Source of the DNA: Thiobacillus sp.
Lineage (GTDB): Bacteria > Pseudomonadota > Gammaproteobacteria > Burkholderiales > Thiobacillaceae
DNA: 64,000 nt
Direction: 5' to 3'
Assembly (NCBI GenBank): GCA_024708885.1
Contig: JANJXT010000051.1
Location: 18,057-82,056, forward strand
Made by a program: the position numbers and the translations under genes. This document shows, piece after piece, positions 41,685 through 51,385 of the stretch. Within the stretch, counting starts at the first letter, position 1, and every line of letters starts with the position of its first letter. The notes beneath the pieces were generated by a model. It was not told where the DNA came from. It did no database searches and saw only the letters and a program-made list of their open reading frames with translations.

Positions 41685-41812
41685 GATCGACTCCATGCGT
41701 GGAATGGAAAAAATGTAAATCAAAATTAAATGTAGACCGTGATTGGATTATTTGTTTCCATAAGCATATTGTCAATGCCTAATATACTAATCTGGTACGA
41801 AAATTCCGGGGG

Positions 41813-42274
41813 GTGCGGGCAGTGACCGCCAGCCATCTGGTCAGGGTCGGCAGCGTGGGCTGGGCGCGCGCGGAATGGCGGGGCAGTTTCTATCCGGAGG
41901 ACGTCCCGGAGGATTGGCTGTTGCCCTATTACAACACCCGGTTTCAGGCGGTTTTCCTGCCTGCTGACACCTGGCGGCGCGTGTCGGCGCACGACTGGGC
42001 GCGCTGGCTGCACGACACCCGCGAGGATTTCGTGTTCGTGCTCGAGCCGGCTGCGGGTGTCGAACCGCCGGCTTCGCCACGCGTAATCCTCGCCACACCG
42101 GCGTGGGAGGCCAGGCATCTGTGGTGGATCGACGAGGCGCCCGATCTGCGCGCGCTGGCGCAACGCGTCGCCACGCATGCCGCGTGCGGCGAGCCGCTCT
42201 TCGTATTCAGCCGCCAGGGCAGTCTTGCGCGACTCGAACACGCAGCAGAACTCGTCCGGGTGATGGGCTATTGA
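41813..42274 (+). CDS. Short DUF72-like protein
   Basis: 153 residues from GTG 41813 (150 if from GTG 41822; neither start is clearly better). VRVGSVGWARAEWRGSFYPEDVPEDWLLPYYNTRFQAVFLP is like the N-terminus of DUF72 TIM-barrel proteins, but those are usually ~250 residues or more and much of the barrel is missing here. It may be a distinct short family rather than a broken gene, since no frameshift is visible. Divergent from the Met-rich paralogue. Confidence 0.55.
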   Translation: MRAVTASHLVRVGSVGWARAEWRGSFYPEDVPEDWLLPYYNTRFQAVFLPADTWRRVSAHDWARWLHDTREDFVFVLEPAAGVEPPASPRVILATPAWEARHLWWIDEAPDLRALAQRVATHAACGEPLFVFSRQGSLARLEHAAELVRVMGY

Positions 42275-42352
42275 CCCTGTGGTAACAGTGGGCGGAATTG
42301 CGTGTCCCTGGGATAGAATCACGGGTTTTGGTCACCATTTTCGGGTCATCGG

Positions 42353-43165
42353 TTGCAACACGACACGCTGGTCGAAATCAGGGACGTGGTCTTCGGCTAC
42401 GGCGCCCGTCCGGTCCTGAAGGGGGTCAACCTGACCGCCCGGCGCGGTCAGGTCGTCGCCATCATGGGCAGCAGCGGTTGCGGCAAGACCACGCTGTTGC
42501 GGCTGATCGGGGGCCAGGTCAGGCCGCGCCAGGGCAGTGTGCGGGTGGCCGGCGAATCGGTGGGCGAGCTCGACCGTGCGGGGCTGTACCGCCTGCGCCG
42601 CAAGATGGGCATGCTGTTCCAGTTCGGCGCACTGTTCACCGACATGCCGGTGTTCGACAACGTGGCCTTCCAGCTGCGCGAGCACACCGACCTGCCGGAG
42701 GACGTCATCCGCGACCTGGTGCTGATGAAGCTGGACGCGGTGGGGCTGCGCGGCGCGGCGGAGCTGATGCCGTCCGAGCTGTCCGGCGGCATGGCACGGC
42801 GCGTGGCGCTGGCACGCGCGATCGCGCTCGACCCCATGCTGGTGATGTACGACGAGCCCTTCGCCGGGCTCGACCCGATCTCACTGGGGGTGACCGGCAA
42901 CCTGATTCGCCGCTTGACCGACACCCTCGGGCTGACTTCGCTGTTGGTGACACATGACGTGCAGGAATCGCTGAAGATCGTGGATTACGTGTATTTCGTT
43001 TCGGACGGGATCATCGTCGCCGAAGGCACGGCGGACGAGATCCGCGCCTCGACCCTGCCCTACGTGCACCAGTTCGTGCACGGCGAATCCGACGGTCCGG
43101 TCCCTTTTCATTACCCCGCGCCGACGTACGCCGAGGATCTGCGGTTGGGAGCACAGCGTGCCTAG
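42353..43165 (+). CDS. mlaF: Mla phospholipid transport ATPase
   Basis: 270 residues. ABC ATPase: Walker A GSSGCGKTT, Q-loop LFQFGALF, signature LSGGMARRVALARA, Walker B LVMYDEPFAGLDP and H-loop VTHD; the long C-terminal FVHGESDGPVPFHYP tail is typical of MlaF. Powers lipid movement between the membranes. Start TTG at 42353, with no ATG candidate. Overlaps mlaE by 8 bp. Confidence 0.93.
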   Translation: MQHDTLVEIRDVVFGYGARPVLKGVNLTARRGQVVAIMGSSGCGKTTLLRLIGGQVRPRQGSVRVAGESVGELDRAGLYRLRRKMGMLFQFGALFTDMPVFDNVAFQLREHTDLPEDVIRDLVLMKLDAVGLRGAAELMPSELSGGMARRVALARAIALDPMLVMYDEPFAGLDPISLGVTGNLIRRLTDTLGLTSLLVTHDVQESLKIVDYVYFVSDGIIVAEGTADEIRASTLPYVHQFVHGESDGPVPFHYPAPTYAEDLRLGAQRA

Positions 43166-43946
43166 ACGGTGGATCGAGGGTTTGGGCCGGCGTACCATCG
43201 AGGGCGTCTGGCGCATCGGTTTCGCCGCCCGCTTCTTCGGGGTGATGCTGCTGCATTCGGGCACCGCGTTCCAGCGCCTGGGCCTCACCATCCGCGAGAT
43301 GTATTTCAGTGGCGTGCTCTCGCTCACCATCATCCTGGTGTCGGGGCTGTTCGTCGGCATGGTGCTCGGCCTGCAGGGCTACGATACGCTGCAGCGCTTC
43401 GGCTCGGAATCGGCGCTGGGCACGCTGGTGGCGCTGTCGCTGGTGCGTGAGCTGGGGCCGGTGCTGGCGGGGCTCATGTTCGCCAGCCGCGCCGGATCGG
43501 CGATCACCGCGGAAATCGGCCTGATGAAGGCGACCGAGCAGCTGTCGGCGATGGAAATGATGGCGGTCGATCCGATTGCGCGCGTGGTGGCGCCGCGCTT
43601 CTGGGCCGGCGTGATCTCGATGCCGCTGCTGGCTGCATTGTTTTCGGCGATGGGGATCCTGGGCGGCTATCTGGTCGGGGTGCGGCTGATCGGCGTCGAC
43701 GAAGGCACGTTCTGGTCGCAGATGCAGGGCTCCGTCGATTTCACGCAGGACATCCTCAACGGCGTCGTCAAGAGCGTGGTGTTCGGCGTTGCCATCACCA
43801 CCATCGCGCTGTTCGAAGGTTACGACGCGCCGCCGACCGCCGAAGGTGTGTCGGGCGCCACCACACGCACGGTGGTCACGTCCAGTCTCGTGGTGCTGGC
43901 ACTGGATTTCGTGCTCACCGCCTTCATGTTCCGGGGAACCAACTGA
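43158..43946 (+). CDS. mlaE: Mla transport permease
   Basis: 262 residues with about five membrane helices; the MlaE signature is LSLTIILVSGLFVGMVLGLQGYDTLQRFG and LVRELGPVLAGLMFASRAGSAITAEIG. Inner-membrane permease of the MlaFEDB complex. Start GTG inside the mlaF end. Confidence 0.95.
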   Translation: MPRRWIEGLGRRTIEGVWRIGFAARFFGVMLLHSGTAFQRLGLTIREMYFSGVLSLTIILVSGLFVGMVLGLQGYDTLQRFGSESALGTLVALSLVRELGPVLAGLMFASRAGSAITAEIGLMKATEQLSAMEMMAVDPIARVVAPRFWAGVISMPLLAALFSAMGILGGYLVGVRLIGVDEGTFWSQMQGSVDFTQDILNGVVKSVVFGVAITTIALFEGYDAPPTAEGVSGATTRTVVTSSLVVLALDFVLTAFMFRGTN

Positions 43947-43948
43947 CA

Positions 43949-44416
43949 ATGAACCGCACCGTACTCGATCTCTGGGTGGGCCTTTTCGTCATCGCCGGCA
44001 TCGGCGCGCTGCTGTTCCTCGCGCTCAAGGTCGGCAGCATGAGCACGGTCAAGGCAGGCAGCAGCTATGACGTCGTCGCCCGCTTCGACAACATTGGCGG
44101 TCTGAAGCCGCGCGCGCCGGTGAAGAGCGCCGGCGTGGTGGTGGGGCGGGTCGCCGACATCCGCTTCGACAACGAAACCTACGAAGCGGCGGTGACGTTG
44201 CGCATCGACAAGCGCTATGCTTTCCCCAAGGACAGCTCGGCCGCGATCATGACCTCGGGGCTGCTCGGCGAGCAATACATCGGCCTGGAGGCAGGTGGGG
44301 ACGAACATAAGCTGGAGGACAAGGATCGCATCACCCTCACTCAGTCGGCGGTGGTGCTGGAAAATCTGATCGGACAGTTCATCTACGGCAAGGCTCAGGA
44401 AGGAGCACCCCAATGA
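43949..44416 (+). CDS. mlaD: Mla MCE-domain substrate-binding protein
   Basis: 155 residues: N-terminal transmembrane anchor (VGLFVIAGIGALLFLALKVG) and one MCE domain (ARFDNIGGLKPRAPVKSAGVVVGRV, GLLGEQYIGLEAG). Forms the periplasmic hexameric ring on MlaFEB. Its stop overlaps the start of the TolC-like gene (ATGA), so the pair is translated together. Confidence 0.95.
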   Translation: MNRTVLDLWVGLFVIAGIGALLFLALKVGSMSTVKAGSSYDVVARFDNIGGLKPRAPVKSAGVVVGRVADIRFDNETYEAAVTLRIDKRYAFPKDSSAAIMTSGLLGEQYIGLEAGGDEHKLEDKDRITLTQSAVVLENLIGQFIYGKAQEGAPQ

Positions 44417-45774
44417 CTTTCAAACCCATCACCCGGATTCTGCTGGCCGCAGGTCTCGTCGTGGCTGTACTGCCAGCCCGCGCGGATACGGTCACGCTGC
44501 AGCAGGCGGTCGAGATGAGCCTCGCCGCCGATCCCCGCATCAAGGAACGCGAACAGGTCGTCGAGGCGGCACGCGGACTGGTGAACGAAGTCAAGGGCAA
44601 CGCCGGCTGGCGGGTCAGTGCCAATGCCTTCATCGGGCTTGCGCCGGAGGCGGAGGGCGGTTTCTACCAGGGCGGCGCGTTCAGCGGCACCGTCCCGCGC
44701 ACCGATGGCAACAAGCTCGACGGCGTGTCCGACTGGACTCACCTCGATTTCGCCCTCATCAAGCCGCTCTACACCTTCGGCAAGGTCGAGCGTTACGGCG
44801 AGGCGGCGCAGGGCAATGTCGACCTCAAGCGCGGCGAGCTCAAGCAGACCCGCAGCGACATCGTCTACGATACCAAGCGCGCCTATTTCGGCTATCTGAC
44901 GGCGCGCGACATCCGTGTGTTCATGGGAGACGTGCACGAGCGGCTGAACGGTACCATCGCCGCAGTCGAGCGCAATCTCAAGGAGGAAACCGGCGAATCG
45001 CGCCAGTCCGACCTGTATGCCCTGCAGACGGCACGCGGCCTGCTCGCCAAGTACACCTACCAGGCGCGTGCGATCGAGAAGATCAGCCTCGACGGCCTCA
45101 AGGTGCTGACCGGCTCCGGACTGAAATCCCAGCTTGCGGTGGCCGATGCCCACATCGAACCCTTGCCCTTCCCGCAGATCGAGCTTGCGGAGTTCCAGTC
45201 GCGCGCACTGCAGGAACGCGCCGAGATGCAGCAGCTCGAAGCCGGCCTGCGTGCCCGCCGCGCGCTGCTCGACGCGAAGAAGGCCGACCGCATGCCCGAC
45301 GTGTACGCCGGCGTGGTGGGTCAGGCCAACTACGCCTCGCGGCGCGAGCGGCTCGACAACCCCTATCTCTACGATCCCTTCAACAGCGCGGGCCTGACGC
45401 CGGTGGTGGGGGTGAAATGGGACAGCGTGTTCGGCGCCGCCAGCGCGCGGGTCGAGCAGGCGCAGGCCGAGCTCGAGGCACTCAACCACAAGAAGGCCTT
45501 CGCCCTCGCCGGCATTCCCTACGAGGTCAGCGAAGCCTATGCCAACGCGCAGGCCAACTACGCAGCGCAGCGCGACCTGGCCGACGGCGCTGCCGCCGCA
45601 CGGCGCTGGATGGTGGCGACGCTGGCGGATTTTTCCGCGGGTCTCGAAAGCGCGGACAAGGTCGCCGATGCGATGAAAAACTACGTGCTGACGCAGGCCG
45701 AATACCTGCGCACGATCAACGACTACAACATGAACGTCGCCCAGCTGGCGCGGCTGTCGGGTGAACTCCGCTGA
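44413..45774 (+). CDS. TolC-family outer-membrane protein inside the mla operon
   Basis: 453 residues: signal peptide (~1-24), then TolC/OEP-type repeats, long alpha-helical stretches (DADLGL-free; TLQQAVEMSLAADPRIKEREQVVEAA, EAYANAQANYAAQRDLADGA) and a beta-rich segment (SDWTHLDFALIKPLYTFGKVERYG). The two halves share the repeat structure usual for TolC trimers. Coupled to mlaD by an ATGA overlap and followed 47 bp later by mlaC, so it is part of the lipid-transport unit. In many betaproteobacteria mlaA (vacJ) sits at this place. Confidence 0.85.
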   Translation: MTFKPITRILLAAGLVVAVLPARADTVTLQQAVEMSLAADPRIKEREQVVEAARGLVNEVKGNAGWRVSANAFIGLAPEAEGGFYQGGAFSGTVPRTDGNKLDGVSDWTHLDFALIKPLYTFGKVERYGEAAQGNVDLKRGELKQTRSDIVYDTKRAYFGYLTARDIRVFMGDVHERLNGTIAAVERNLKEETGESRQSDLYALQTARGLLAKYTYQARAIEKISLDGLKVLTGSGLKSQLAVADAHIEPLPFPQIELAEFQSRALQERAEMQQLEAGLRARRALLDAKKADRMPDVYAGVVGQANYASRRERLDNPYLYDPFNSAGLTPVVGVKWDSVFGAASARVEQAQAELEALNHKKAFALAGIPYEVSEAYANAQANYAAQRDLADGAAAARRWMVATLADFSAGLESADKVADAMKNYVLTQAEYLRTINDYNMNVAQLARLSGELR

Positions 45775-45821
45775 CGCGCAGGCGTCTATCTGACGACAAT
45801 CCGAATACAGGGACCTTTTTT

Positions 45822-46457
45822 ATGTTGCGCTCTTTCCTTCTGGCGCTGGCGCTGCTCTTCGGTGCCGCAGCGGCGCAGGCCGACAACAACACCCCGCCCG
45901 ACGTGCTGGCGCGTACCACGACGCAGGAAGTGCTGGCCATTCTCAAGCAGGACAAGGACGTCCAGGGCGGCAATTCCGCCAAGGTGCTGCAACTGGTCGA
46001 AGCCAAGGTGCTGCCGCAGTTCGACTTCAACCGCATGACCCAGCTGGTGATCGGAAAGCACTGGCCGCGCGCCACGCCGCAGCAGAAACAGGCGCTCGTC
46101 GCCGAGTTCCGCAACCTGCTGGTGCGCACCTATTCGACGTCATTGACCGCGTTTTCCAGCCAGACCGTCGAGTTCAAGCCGCTGACGATGAAGCCGGACG
46201 CCACCGACGTCACCGTGCGCTCCGAAATCCGCCAGCCGGCTGGCCAGCCGATTCCGATCGACTACAGCATGTACAAGACGGATTTTGGCTGGAAGGTCTA
46301 CGATGTCACGATCGACAGCGTGAGTCTGGTGACCAACTACCGCGCGTCGTTCTCGAACACCATCCGCCAGCAGGGCATCGACGGTCTCATCAAGACCCTC
46401 GCTGCCCAATCCGCCCGCGCCGCAGCGGCCAAACCCGCGGCGCAGCCCGGCTCGTGA
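45822..46457 (+). CDS. mlaC: Periplasmic phospholipid-binding protein
   Basis: 211 residues: signal peptide (~1-20), Ttg2D/MlaC fold: VLPQFDFNRMTQLVIGKHWPRATPQQKQALVAEFRNLLVRTYS and the C-terminal DFGWKVYDVTIDSVSLVTNYRASF. Shuttles lipid between the outer-membrane partner and MlaD. Overlaps mlaB by GTGA. Confidence 0.94.
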   Translation: MLRSFLLALALLFGAAAAQADNNTPPDVLARTTTQEVLAILKQDKDVQGGNSAKVLQLVEAKVLPQFDFNRMTQLVIGKHWPRATPQQKQALVAEFRNLLVRTYSTSLTAFSSQTVEFKPLTMKPDATDVTVRSEIRQPAGQPIPIDYSMYKTDFGWKVYDVTIDSVSLVTNYRASFSNTIRQQGIDGLIKTLAAQSARAAAAKPAAQPGS

Positions 46458-46723
46458 TCCGCTGCGAGGGCGGCCGCTGCCGCATCGAGGGCGCGGTGAC
46501 CGTCGAGACGGTCGGCGGCCTGCTGCGTGCGCTGCAGCCACACCTCGCCGCCGGGATCGACGTGCTGGATTTCAGCGCCGTCGAACGCGTCGATTCCGCG
46601 GCGCTCGCGCTGGTGTTCAGCGCCATGCGCCAGAATCAAGGCAAGCTTGCGTGTACCGGCCTGCCCGCCAGCTTCGCCACGCTGGCGGAACTCTACGGGG
46701 TGGCCGACCTCCTTCCCGCATGA
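46454..46723 (+). CDS. mlaB: STAS-domain Mla accessory protein
   Basis: 89 residues, one STAS domain; LDFSAVERVDSAALALVFSAMRQ holds the conserved Asp-Ser site. It stabilises MlaF in the complex. GTG start overlaps mlaC, and the stop overlaps the next ATPase gene (ATGA). Confidence 0.88.
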   Translation: MIRCEGGRCRIEGAVTVETVGGLLRALQPHLAAGIDVLDFSAVERVDSAALALVFSAMRQNQGKLACTGLPASFATLAELYGVADLLPA

Positions 46724-47625
46724 GCGCGCCGCCCGCGATACGCGTCGAGGGCCTGCGCAAGCGCTTCAGCACCACCCAGGCGCTCGACGGCGTTTCGCTC
46801 GAGATTGCGGCGGGCGAGTTTTTCGGTCTTCTGGGCCCCAACGGCGCGGGCAAGACCACGCTGATCTCCGTCCTTGCCGGACTCGCCCGCGCCGATGCGG
46901 GGACCGCCGCCGTCATGGGGCACGACGTGGTGCGCGACTACCGCGCCGCGCGCCGCGCCCTCGGCGTGGTGCCGCAGGAACTCGTCTACGATCCCTTCTT
47001 CAACGTGCGTGAGACGCTGCGCATCCAGTCCGGCTATTTCGGCCTGCACCGCAATGACGACTGGATCGATGAAATCATGCATCACCTCGCGTTGACGCCG
47101 CACGCCGACAAGAATACCCAGAATCTCTCCGGTGGCATGAAGCGGCGCCTGCTGGTGGCGCAGGCCCTGGTGCACAAGCCGCCCGTGATCGTGCTCGACG
47201 AGCCGACCGCCGGCGTCGACGTCGACCTGCGCCGTTCGTTGTGGGCGTTCATCAGTCGCCTGAACCACGAGGGGCACACCATTCTGCTGACCACGCACTA
47301 TCTGGAAGAGGCCCAGGCCCTGTGCGGCCGCATCGCCATGCTGAAGAGCGGCCGCATCGTCGCCTGCGACACCACCCGCAACCTGCTGCGCCGCACGCAC
47401 GAACACTGCGCGCAACTGCGCCTCGATGCCGACACGGTGCCCGGCGTCTGGGAGGGACGCATGCAGCGGGACGCCGACGGCGTCTGGCGCTTCAACTTCG
47501 GCGATTACGCCGAGCTGGAAAACCTGCTCGCCGACCTGCGCGCGGCCGGCCTGCGTGTGCAGGAACTGCATTTGCAGGAGCCCGACCTGGAAGACGTCTT
47601 CACCGACATCATGAAGAGCGCGTGA
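46720..47625 (+). CDS. ABC-2 type transporter ATPase (YadG-like), no permease beside it
   Basis: 301 residues. Walker A GPNGAGKTT, Q-loop VPQELVYDPFFNV, signature LSGGMKRRLLVAQAL, Walker B VIVLDEPTAGVD and H-loop TTHYLEEA; the C-terminal extension matches the YadG/NodI group. In related operons a membrane permease (YadH) follows; here only ~70 bp separate it from a convergent gene, so its permease must be elsewhere or is lost. Confidence 0.9.
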   Translation: MSAPPAIRVEGLRKRFSTTQALDGVSLEIAAGEFFGLLGPNGAGKTTLISVLAGLARADAGTAAVMGHDVVRDYRAARRALGVVPQELVYDPFFNVRETLRIQSGYFGLHRNDDWIDEIMHHLALTPHADKNTQNLSGGMKRRLLVAQALVHKPPVIVLDEPTAGVDVDLRRSLWAFISRLNHEGHTILLTTHYLEEAQALCGRIAMLKSGRIVACDTTRNLLRRTHEHCAQLRLDADTVPGVWEGRMQRDADGVWRFNFGDYAELENLLADLRAAGLRVQELHLQEPDLEDVFTDIMKSA

Positions 47626-47696
47626 ACGCGTCCTCTGCGGGGCGCGCCACGCCGGTGCCCAGCAGGGGGGCGTTCGGATGCCGTCTGGCTGGGATG

Positions 47697-48944
47697 CTAC
47701 GGCATCCGTGTCGGCTCACGCCGTTCGAAACGGTAATACGCTGGCGGCGCCTGCCGCAGGCGGAGTTCGCGCGTACCGGGCGCGACCGGTACGCTGCCGA
47801 CGCGCTGATACGGTCCCATCATCGACGTGGCGGCGCGCACGTCGTAGATGCCCGGTGCGAGCAGGCGTGCCGACACGGCGAGGCCGCCGCCTTCGGTGTG
47901 ATGTGAGACGCCGGCGAAGGGACGTGCCAGCGGCTCCCCGATAAAGATTCCCTGTCCGGGCATCTGCACGCTCTTCCAGTAGGCCTCGATGAGCGTTTCG
48001 CCCTGCAGGTAGTGCGCCATGGCGATGCCGGGCTGGGGAAACTTGACCAAAAAATTGCACGGCTCGGTCACGGTGCCGTAACTGCCGGTGGCGCCGGCTT
48101 CGATCCAGGCAAGGCTGCTCATCTGGCTGTTACCGAAAAGGTCGCCGCCGAAGGAAGTGAGATGGTCGGCCATGGCGCCGGGCAGGTAGGTGTTGCGCTC
48201 GATCGCCGGCACCTGCGCAAGACCGGTGAAATAGAACATGACGCCGGATTTGTTCTCGATGCGGTCGGCCTCGACGATCTCGGTGGCGAATGCCTTGCCA
48301 AGCTGCGTCTGCAATGCATGAAAGGTGGCGGCGCGGACGTTGCGCGCCTTGTCCGGGGTGCTGACGAGATAGGCAGTGCCGTCTGGATTGCTGCCGTCGC
48401 TGGCCACGCCGCGGTCGATCAGGTGCTTGGCCGCGTCCAGGTTTGCGGCGGCAAGACTCATGGTCGGGCGCATGCGGTAGGTGTCGAACGGCCGTGGTGT
48501 GCTGCTGTTGAAATACGGGCTTTCGCGCGTCGGCGTGCAATCCTTCGCGCAGAACGCGGTATCGAAACCAAAGGCGAACGCCGTGGTGATCGACATGCAG
48601 TCGACGCGCCACGGCTGCGTCCAGCTCAGCACATAGGCCTGGACGTGCCTGGGCGTCTTGCGGTCGAGGCGACGCTTGAGGTTGACGAACTCTTCGCGCG
48701 GCAGCGCGGGGCGCCCGGGCTGGAAGCGCACGTGGATGAGATTCGTGGCGGGGATGCCGCGTTTTTTCATGTAGTACGCGGCAAGTGCCACACTGTCCGG
48801 ATCGTCGTCATTGACGATCACGCCGAGGTCTTCGGCGCGGAGCGCGGGTTGCGGAAATTCCGTCACCACCGCCTGCCCGGGCGCGGCATGTGCGGCGTGC
48901 AGCAGCACGCTCGTGGCGAGTGCAATGAGCCGGCGCCGCCTCAT
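47697..48944 (-). CDS. TIGR03790 family exported protein
   Basis: 415 residues. Signal peptide (~1-22), then [39 protein letters not shown] and [24 protein letters not shown], the markers of this uncharacterised family. The later [34 protein letters not shown] is also conserved. Start ATG 48944 overlaps the pyrD stop (ATGA), so it is translated as part of a pyrD unit. Function unknown. Confidence 0.85.
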   Translation of the reverse strand: MRRRRLIALATSVLLHAAHAAPGQAVVTEFPQPALRAEDLGVIVNDDDPDSVALAAYYMKKRGIPATNLIHVRFQPGRPALPREEFVNLKRRLDRKTPRHVQAYVLSWTQPWRVDCMSITTAFAFGFDTAFCAKDCTPTRESPYFNSSTPRPFDTYRMRPTMSLAAANLDAAKHLIDRGVASDGSNPDGTAYLVSTPDKARNVRAATFHALQTQLGKAFATEIVEADRIENKSGVMFYFTGLAQVPAIERNTYLPGAMADHLTSFGGDLFGNSQMSSLAWIEAGATGSYGTVTEPCNFLVKFPQPGIAMAHYLQGETLIEAYWKSVQMPGQGIFIGEPLARPFAGVSHHTEGGGLAVSARLLAPGIYDVRAATSMMGPYQRVGSVPVAPGTRELRLRQAPPAYYRFERREPTRMP

Positions 48945-49951
48945 GCGAGTCGCGCCACGCATTCACGCACCAGTTGCGGCCCACGGTAGATGAGGCCGGA
49001 ATAGAGCTGCACCAGCGTCGCGCCGGCGTCGATCTTCTCGCGTGCATCCTCGCCCGACAGAATGCCGCCGACGCCGATGATCGGCACTTCGTTCTGCAGG
49101 TGGCGCGCGAGTTCGCGCACCACGCGGGTCGAGGCGGCACGCACCGGCGCGCCGGACAGGCCGCCGGTCTCCAAGGCATTCGGCAGCCCGGCGACGGCGT
49201 CGCGGGCGATGGTGGTGTTGGTGGCGATGACCGCGTCGATGCGGTGCATCATCAACAGCGCGGCGATCGCCGCGATCTGGGCGTCGTCCAGGTCGGGCGC
49301 GATCTTCAGCGCGATCGGCACGTGCCTGCCGTGGCGCTGCGCGAGTTCGGATTGCCGCAGCTTGATTGCGGAGAGCAGCGCGTCGAGCGCCTCGTCGCGT
49401 TGCAGTTCGCGCAGGTTCTGCGTGTTGGGCGAGGAAATGTTCACCGTCACGTAGCTCGCGTGCGGATACACCTTGTCGAGACAGGCGAGATAATCGTCGA
49501 CCGCGTGCGCGTTCGGCGTGTCCTTGTTCTTGCCGATGTTGATGCCGAGCACGCCGTGAAAATCGCTGGCCTCGACGTTCCGCACCAGATTGTCGACGCC
49601 GAGGTTGTTGAAGCCCATGCGGTTGATGAGCGCCTGCGCCTGCGGCAGGCGGAACAGCCGCGGCTGCGAATTGCCCGGCTGCGGGCGTGGCGTCACCGTG
49701 CCGATCTCGATGAACCCGAAACCCAGCGCCGCCAGTGCGCCGATGTGCGAACCGTCCTTGTCGAGCCCGGCGGCGAGCCCCACGGCGTTGGGAAAGCCGA
49801 TGCCCATCGTGTGCACCGGCGTACCCGTCGCATGCGGCAGCAGACCCAGCAGACCGAGGCGATGCGCGGCATCCAGGCTTGCGAGGGTGAAGCGGTGCGC
49901 ATCCTCGGGATCGAGTGAAAAAAGCGCGCGACGGAGCAGCGAATACAGCAT
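48941..49951 (-). CDS. pyrD: Dihydroorotate dehydrogenase, quinone-dependent (class 2)
   Basis: 336 residues. Class 2 type: N-terminal membrane-associating helices ([23 protein letters not shown]), FMN/orotate sites [44 protein letters not shown] with catalytic Ser, and [15 protein letters not shown]. Fourth step of pyrimidine synthesis. Confidence 0.97.
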   Translation of the reverse strand: MLYSLLRRALFSLDPEDAHRFTLASLDAAHRLGLLGLLPHATGTPVHTMGIGFPNAVGLAAGLDKDGSHIGALAALGFGFIEIGTVTPRPQPGNSQPRLFRLPQAQALINRMGFNNLGVDNLVRNVEASDFHGVLGINIGKNKDTPNAHAVDDYLACLDKVYPHASYVTVNISSPNTQNLRELQRDEALDALLSAIKLRQSELAQRHGRHVPIALKIAPDLDDAQIAAIAALLMMHRIDAVIATNTTIARDAVAGLPNALETGGLSGAPVRAASTRVVRELARHLQNEVPIIGVGGILSGEDAREKIDAGATLVQLYSGLIYRGPQLVRECVARLA

Positions 49952-50078
49952 GGGCAGTGCGGAAAATTGGGCCAGACGCGAGTGTAGCAGGCGCTCCGGC
50001 TGGTAAGATCACATCCCTGTGCGCTGCGATCTTTCCATCGCAGCGCACCTCGTCGCAGCCATCGCAGAAGCCTCGTCC

Positions 50079-51224
50079 ATGATCCGTTCCCTCTTCCTGT
50101 TCGCCATCTCCCTGTTGCCCACGTGTGCCTTCGCTGCCAACGTGCCGCCTCCGCCAGAACTTGTGGCCAAGGCGTGGGTGCTCATGGACGCCGCCAGCGG
50201 CGCCGTGCTCGTCGACCACAACGGCAGCCAGCACCTGCCGCCCGCCAGCCTCACCAAGCTCATGACCTCGCACGTCGCGGCGCTGGATCTGCAGCGCGGC
50301 AAGCTCACGGAGGACGCCCCCGTACTCATCAGCGAGAAGGCCTGGCGCATGGGGGGCTCCAAGATGTTCGTCATGGTCGGCGACAGGGTCGCGGTCAAGG
50401 ATCTGCTGCGCGGCGTCATCGTGCAGTCCGGCAACGACGCCAGCATCGCGCTCGCCGAGCACATCGCCGGCGGCGAGGAGACCTTCGCCTCGCTGATGAA
50501 CGAGGAAGCGAAACGCCTCGGTCTCGCCGATACCCATTTCGTCAACGCCACCGGCTGGCCCGACCCGAACCACTATTCGAGCGCGCTCGACATGGCGAAG
50601 CTCGCACGCGCGATCATTCTCGAAGACCCTGCGCACTACGCCCTGTATGCGGAAAAGGAATTCGTTTGGAACAACATCCGCCAGCCCAACCGCAACCTGC
50701 TGCTGTGGCGCGACCCCAGCGTCGACGGCCTGAAGACCGGCCACACCGAGGAAGCCGGCTACTGCCTCGTCGCCTCCGCCCAGCGCGACGGCACCCGCTT
50801 CATCGCCTCGGTGTTCGGCACCACGAGCGAGGCCGCGCGCGCCGCCGAGACCGCGAAGCTGCTCGGCTACGGCTTCAACTTCTTCACCAGCCGGACGTTC
50901 CACAGAAAGGGCGAGACGATCGAGAACGTCGAAATCTGGAAAGGCGCCGCGCGCAGCGTGAAGGCCGGTGTCGCCAACGATTTCGCCACCGCCCTGCCGA
51001 AGAGCGCGGCGGCGGGCTACCAGTCCCGCGTCGCGCTCAGCGAAGGCGCGGTGATCGCTCCGCTCGCCGCCGGCGCGCCGCTGGGCCGCGTCGAGCTGGT
51101 CGATGCGGACGGCAAACTCGTCATGCAGGCGCCGCTGGTCGCGCTGGAAGCGGTCGAAGCGGGCGGTTTCTTCCGCCGCATGTGGGATGGCATCCGGCTG
51201 TTTTTCCGCGGTATCTTCGGCTGA
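50079..51224 (+). CDS. dacC: D-alanyl-D-alanine carboxypeptidase (PBP5/6 class)
   Basis: 381 residues. Signal peptide (~1-19), active-site SxxK in PPASLTKLMTS, SxN in VQSGNDAS, KTG in GLKTGHTEEAG, C-terminal beta domain and a terminal amphipathic helix (FFRRMWDGIRLFFRGIFG) for membrane binding. Trims peptidoglycan pentapeptides. The gene symbol is a class-level guess (dacA, dacC or dacD). Confidence 0.92.
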   Translation: MIRSLFLFAISLLPTCAFAANVPPPPELVAKAWVLMDAASGAVLVDHNGSQHLPPASLTKLMTSHVAALDLQRGKLTEDAPVLISEKAWRMGGSKMFVMVGDRVAVKDLLRGVIVQSGNDASIALAEHIAGGEETFASLMNEEAKRLGLADTHFVNATGWPDPNHYSSALDMAKLARAIILEDPAHYALYAEKEFVWNNIRQPNRNLLLWRDPSVDGLKTGHTEEAGYCLVASAQRDGTRFIASVFGTTSEAARAAETAKLLGYGFNFFTSRTFHRKGETIENVEIWKGAARSVKAGVANDFATALPKSAAAGYQSRVALSEGAVIAPLAAGAPLGRVELVDADGKLVMQAPLVALEAVEAGGFFRRMWDGIRLFFRGIFG

Positions 51225-51252
51225 GGCGGTGCGCATTTCCGCGCCGTTTTTC
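51225..51252 (+). terminator. Possible intrinsic terminator after the D,D-carboxypeptidase gene
   Basis: A GC-rich imperfect stem (CGGTGCGC with GCGCCG, bulged) ends in a run of five T at 51247-51251. Weak by eye. Confidence 0.35.
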
Positions 51253-51385
51253 GGCAGTGCCGCCAAGTGCGGCATAATGAAGCGATCTGGTGCGCATGCT
51301 TCGCGCAAAGTGAACAGAACCCTGGCGTTCCTGCGGCGTTCCTTCGGTGCAGGCGCCCCCCTGATTGTCTGAATGAGGATCAAAC

